In this document: piece after piece, positions 61,540-64,000 of the stretch | Layout of the letters: every line of letters begins with the position of its first letter | Position numbering within the stretch: the stretch's first letter is position 1 | Assembly: GCF_001423615.1 (NCBI RefSeq) | Contig: NZ_LMOU01000001.1 | Location: forward strand, 1,605,590-1,669,589 | From: Microbacterium sp. Leaf159 | Lineage (GTDB): Bacteria; Actinomycetota; Actinomycetes; Actinomycetales; Microbacteriaceae | Reading direction: 5' to 3' | DNA length: 64,000 bases | Program-made: the position numbers and the translations under genes | Notes under the pieces: generated by a model | The model's input: only the letters and a program-made list of their open reading frames with translations | Databases searched by the model: none | What the model was told of the DNA's origin: nothing

Positions 61540-61688
61540 TGAACGGAGTGCCAGGTCCCCGGCCACCACTCGCGGAGAGCGTCGCACGGGAGAACAACCA
61601 TGGAACGGTTAGCCTGGACCAGCCTCCACGCTCCCCGCCGCCCAGCGGTTCGGGACGACCGACGCGGAGCACCACACAAGGAGAAATC

Positions 61689-62465
61689 ATGACCGCCCCT
61701 CAGGACGAGGAACGCCTCGTCGGTGCCGACCGCGTTCTGGCGGTCATGATCGCCCTCTCCGAGCATCCCACCGGAGCCACTCTCGAAGAGGTGGCACACA
61801 GCGTGGGAGCAACGAAGTCGACAGTCCACCGCGCACTGGCCACGCTCCGCCGCGCAGGCCTCGCGACTCAGCTCGGTCGAGGCGTCTACATCCTCGGAGA
61901 TGAGTTCTACCGAATCGCCTTCCGCAGCTACTCCCTGAGGCCCGAGGGGGTGCTCATCCAACCGGCACTGGATGAACTCTCACGCCGCTTCGGCGAAACG
62001 GTGCACTTCGCGGTGCTCGATGGGGTCGAAGTCGTCTACCGCGCGAAGGTGGACCCGCCTACCGGCGCGATCCGACTCACATCTGTCGTAGGCGGACGGA
62101 ACCCGGCCCACGCCACCGGCGTCGGTAAGGTCCTGCTCGCCGAGACAGTGAACTCCGAGGACGAACTTCGCAGCCTTCTCGGCGATGAGTACCCGCAGCG
62201 CACGCCGGCGACGATCAACAGCGCAGAGAAGCTCTGGGCGGAACTCGAACTCACCAAAGAACGGGGCTACGGCGTCGACGACCAGGAGAGTGAGGCGGGC
62301 ATCAACTGCGTCGCCGTTCCCGTACGCCTCGGCCCGGGCCTACCGCCGATCGGTGCGATCAGCATCAGCGGTCTGACCTTCCGCACCCCGCTCGCGCAGA
62401 TGATCGCACGGCTCGACGAGATCAACTCCGTCGTGCACGACTACCGGGGCTCCAGCTCCGACTGA
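61689..62465 (+). CDS. IclR-family transcriptional regulator
   Basis: A 258-aa regulator. The N-terminal winged helix is at about residues 10-60 ([32 protein letters not shown]), followed by the IclR effector domain ([65 protein letters not shown]). The ATG at 61689 has AAGGAG 5 bases upstream. As the only dedicated regulator inside this half of the locus it is the best candidate for binding the shared GTTTCA...TYGAA sites. Confidence 0.92.
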   Translation: MTAPQDEERLVGADRVLAVMIALSEHPTGATLEEVAHSVGATKSTVHRALATLRRAGLATQLGRGVYILGDEFYRIAFRSYSLRPEGVLIQPALDELSRRFGETVHFAVLDGVEVVYRAKVDPPTGAIRLTSVVGGRNPAHATGVGKVLLAETVNSEDELRSLLGDEYPQRTPATINSAEKLWAELELTKERGYGVDDQESEAGINCVAVPVRLGPGLPPIGAISISGLTFRTPLAQMIARLDEINSVVHDYRGSSSD

Positions 62466-62585
62466 CACCATCGCACCGCGGCGTCCGAGGCCATTCGGGC
62501 ACCGATGTTTCGTCGCGCCCGATCCCGGCCCAATCCGATCCTCCGCGAGTCACCTGTCGATCCGGACGACTTGCAGGGACCGCTT

Positions 62586-62613
62586 TTGACGGCTACGCTA
62601 AATCAGCGATACG
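62586..62613 (+). promoter_or_regulatory. probable promoter of the permease operon
   Basis: TTGACG (62586-62591), 16-base spacer, GATACG (62608-62613), with the operator at 62621-62637 overlapping the likely transcription start. Confidence 0.5.
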
Positions 62614-62620
62614 CAACAGC

Positions 62621-62637
62621 GTTTCAACTATTCGAAT
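62621..62637. promoter_or_regulatory. locus operator, copy 3
   Basis: GTTTCAACTATTCGAAT, preceded by CGCAACAGC as in copy 2. Its position over the start site suits repression. Confidence 0.6.
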
Positions 62638-62655
62638 TAGTCAAGGGTGACAGAG

Positions 62656-63594
62656 ATGCTCAGTACGCGTGAGGTGACCGACACGGAGATGCCGAGCCCC
62701 GCCAAGAAGGTCGAGCGCCGCCGCGGCCGATCCGTCGGACGCAGCTTGTGGTGGATGGCCCTCCCGGCTTTCGCCGTCTTCATCTACGTCCTGATCGTCC
62801 CGTCCGCTCAGGGGGTCGGCGCGGCATTCACGAACTGGTCGTTCGCCGTTCCCGATGCGGAGTTCATCGGGTTCGACAACTTCATTCGTGCATTCGAAGG
62901 CGACGCCGGTCCCGCGGCCCTGCGCACCCTGTTCATCGCCCTCATCGTGGTGGTGGGGCAGAACGTACTCGGCCTGGGGCTCGCACTCCTGCTGAACGGA
63001 AGAGTCGTCGGCCGCAACATCCTGAGGACCATCATCTTCGCGCCGATGGTCGTCTCGGCGCTCGTGGTCGGCTACCTGTTCAAGTACATCTTCGGCCCGC
63101 CTGGATACGGAGGGGTGAACCTGGTGCTGGACGCGATCGGGATCCCCCAGGTCGATTTCCTCGGCAACCCGACCACCGCGCTCTGGATCATCATCATCAC
63201 GGTCATCTGGCAGTTCACAGGTTCAACGATGGTCATCTACCTCGCGGGCCTGCAGGGGGTTCCGCCCGAACTCGACGAGGCCGCAGCACTCGACGGGGCG
63301 GGCTACTGGCAGCGTTTCTGGTTCGTGACACGCCCTCTCCTCGCTCCGGCGGTCACCATCAACCTGATGCTCGGACTGATCGGAGGCCTCAAGCTCTTCG
63401 ACCAGATCTTCTCGGTGACCGGTGGAGGACCCGGAGGTCAGACTCAGACGATCTCGACTCTGATGTACCAGATCTTCTCCCAGTACGGGGAGTACGGTCG
63501 GGCTTCCGCGATCGCGGTCGTCCTCGCCATCGCCGTCGGCGTTCTGGCATTCATCCAATTCAGCGTGCTGCGGCGACAGGAGCGGAACTCATGA
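62656..63594 (+). CDS. sugar ABC transporter permease (MalF-like)
   Basis: A 312-aa permease. A cationic N-terminus of about 30 residues leads to six membrane helices; the EAA loop is DEAAALDGAGYWQRFWFVTRP (about residues 205-225) and VTGGGPGGQTQTISTLMYQ is a MalF-type motif. The ATG at 62656 has AAGGG upstream at about 8 bases; the GTG at 62647 lacks a site. It overlaps the next permease (ATGA). Together with the binding protein at 55321 it should form an importer for the glycoside or sugar handled by this locus. Confidence 0.9.
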   Translation: MLSTREVTDTEMPSPAKKVERRRGRSVGRSLWWMALPAFAVFIYVLIVPSAQGVGAAFTNWSFAVPDAEFIGFDNFIRAFEGDAGPAALRTLFIALIVVVGQNVLGLGLALLLNGRVVGRNILRTIIFAPMVVSALVVGYLFKYIFGPPGYGGVNLVLDAIGIPQVDFLGNPTTALWIIIITVIWQFTGSTMVIYLAGLQGVPPELDEAAALDGAGYWQRFWFVTRPLLAPAVTINLMLGLIGGLKLFDQIFSVTGGGPGGQTQTISTLMYQIFSQYGEYGRASAIAVVLAIAVGVLAFIQFSVLRRQERNS

Positions 63595-64000
63595 AGACGA
63601 CTCGTTCCAGCAGAATCACCACGAACGTGATGGCATACGGCATCACCCTGGTGTTCCTGATCCCGGTCTACGTTCTGGTGAACCTCTCGATCCGTCCGGC
63701 CGGAGATCTCACTCCCGCCATCATCCCGAGCGCGAATCCCACCTTCGACAACTTCATCGAAGCGTGGAACAGTTCTTCACTCCCCAGCGGCATCGTGACC
63801 AGCCTCATCGTCACCGCGCTCTCCTGCATCGTGGTCCTCATCCTCGGAACGATGGCGGCATACCCACTCGCCCGTTCGACGGCACGCCTGTCGACGACGA
63901 CCTACTTCGTCTTCCTGGCAGGTCTCCTGCTGCCCTTCCAGCTCGCCACGATTCCTCTCTATACGCAGATGCGGGACATCGGACTGCTGGGATCGGTGTG
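63591..64000 (+). CDS. sugar ABC transporter permease (MalG-like), 3' end cut by window
   Basis: The first 136 codons of a MalG-type permease. Visible are a short cationic N-terminus (MKTTRSSRITTNVMAYG), the first helix (ITLVFLIPVYVLVNLSI), the extracytoplasmic loop typical of MalG (ANPTFDNFIEAWNSS), helix two and AAYPLARSTARLSTTTYFVF. It starts at an ATG overlapping the upstream stop. The EAA loop lies beyond the window. Confidence 0.88.
   Translation, partial: MKTTRSSRITTNVMAYGITLVFLIPVYVLVNLSIRPAGDLTPAIIPSANPTFDNFIEAWNSSSLPSGIVTSLIVTALSCIVVLILGTMAAYPLARSTARLSTTTYFVFLAGLLLPFQLATIPLYTQMRDIGLLGSV

Noticed and set aside
1..64000. CRISPR array or insertion sequence
   Set aside because: No regularly spaced direct repeats, no transposase-like protein and no clear terminal inverted repeats with target duplication were seen.

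Overview
The window looks like a chromosomal segment of a high-GC actinobacterium, most likely a Microbacteriaceae member such as Microbacterium. This rests on GC-rich codon use, many GTG starts, DtxR/IdeR-type iron boxes, the glgX-treY-treZ trehalose cluster and actinobacterial transporter and regulator families. The genus is inferred from overall character, not from a marker gene. No rRNA, tRNA or CRISPR array was recognised. Both ends cut genes: a DNA glycosylase on the left and a sugar ABC permease on the right.

Layout. 1-5.8 kb: a partial AlkA-type glycosylase, a small membrane protein, then an iron-siderophore ABC importer (binding protein, two permeases, ATPase) divergent from a siderophore-interacting reductase across two iron boxes. 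5.9-13.7 kb: housekeeping and accessory genes (coiled-coil membrane protein, MFS exporter, M20 peptidase, FUSC-like protein, DUF1801, thioredoxin-like and VOC proteins, threonine synthase, Ogt). 13.8-20.4 kb: a tightly coupled trehalose operon (small ORF, glgX, treY, treZ). 20.4-26.4 kb: GNAT, an ArsR-CDF metal operon, a DesK/DesR-like two-component system, a small multidrug-export-type protein and a cell-wall-anchored surface protein. 26.6-34.6 kb: a sugar-type ABC importer divergent from an LLM flavin monooxygenase with two DszC/SfnB-like flavoproteins and a GntR regulator. 34.7-36.5 kb: a quinone-reductase-like gene divergent from a TetR regulator.

36.5-44.7 kb is a distinct accessory block that looks less GC-rich than its flanks. 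It holds a coiled-coil membrane protein, a SIR2 NADase-type protein whose long C-terminal partner lies in another frame (apparent frameshift), a PIN-like protein and an MbcA/ParS-like HTH protein. I read it as a candidate defence island and it is the most interesting part of the window.

44.8-64 kb: a TetR/old-yellow-enzyme pair, then a large glycoside-catabolism locus: MarR, two MFS transporters, two GH78 alpha-L-rhamnosidases, a GH42 beta-galactosidase, a GH3 remnant, a 3-hydroxyacyl-CoA-dehydrogenase-like enzyme, a serine beta-lactamase-fold esterase, an IclR regulator and a sugar ABC importer (binding protein plus permeases, no ATPase). Several promoters here share a GTTTCA...TYGAA element that could tie the locus into one regulon. 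The likely job is uptake and hydrolysis of a rhamnose-containing compound that may carry acyl groups.
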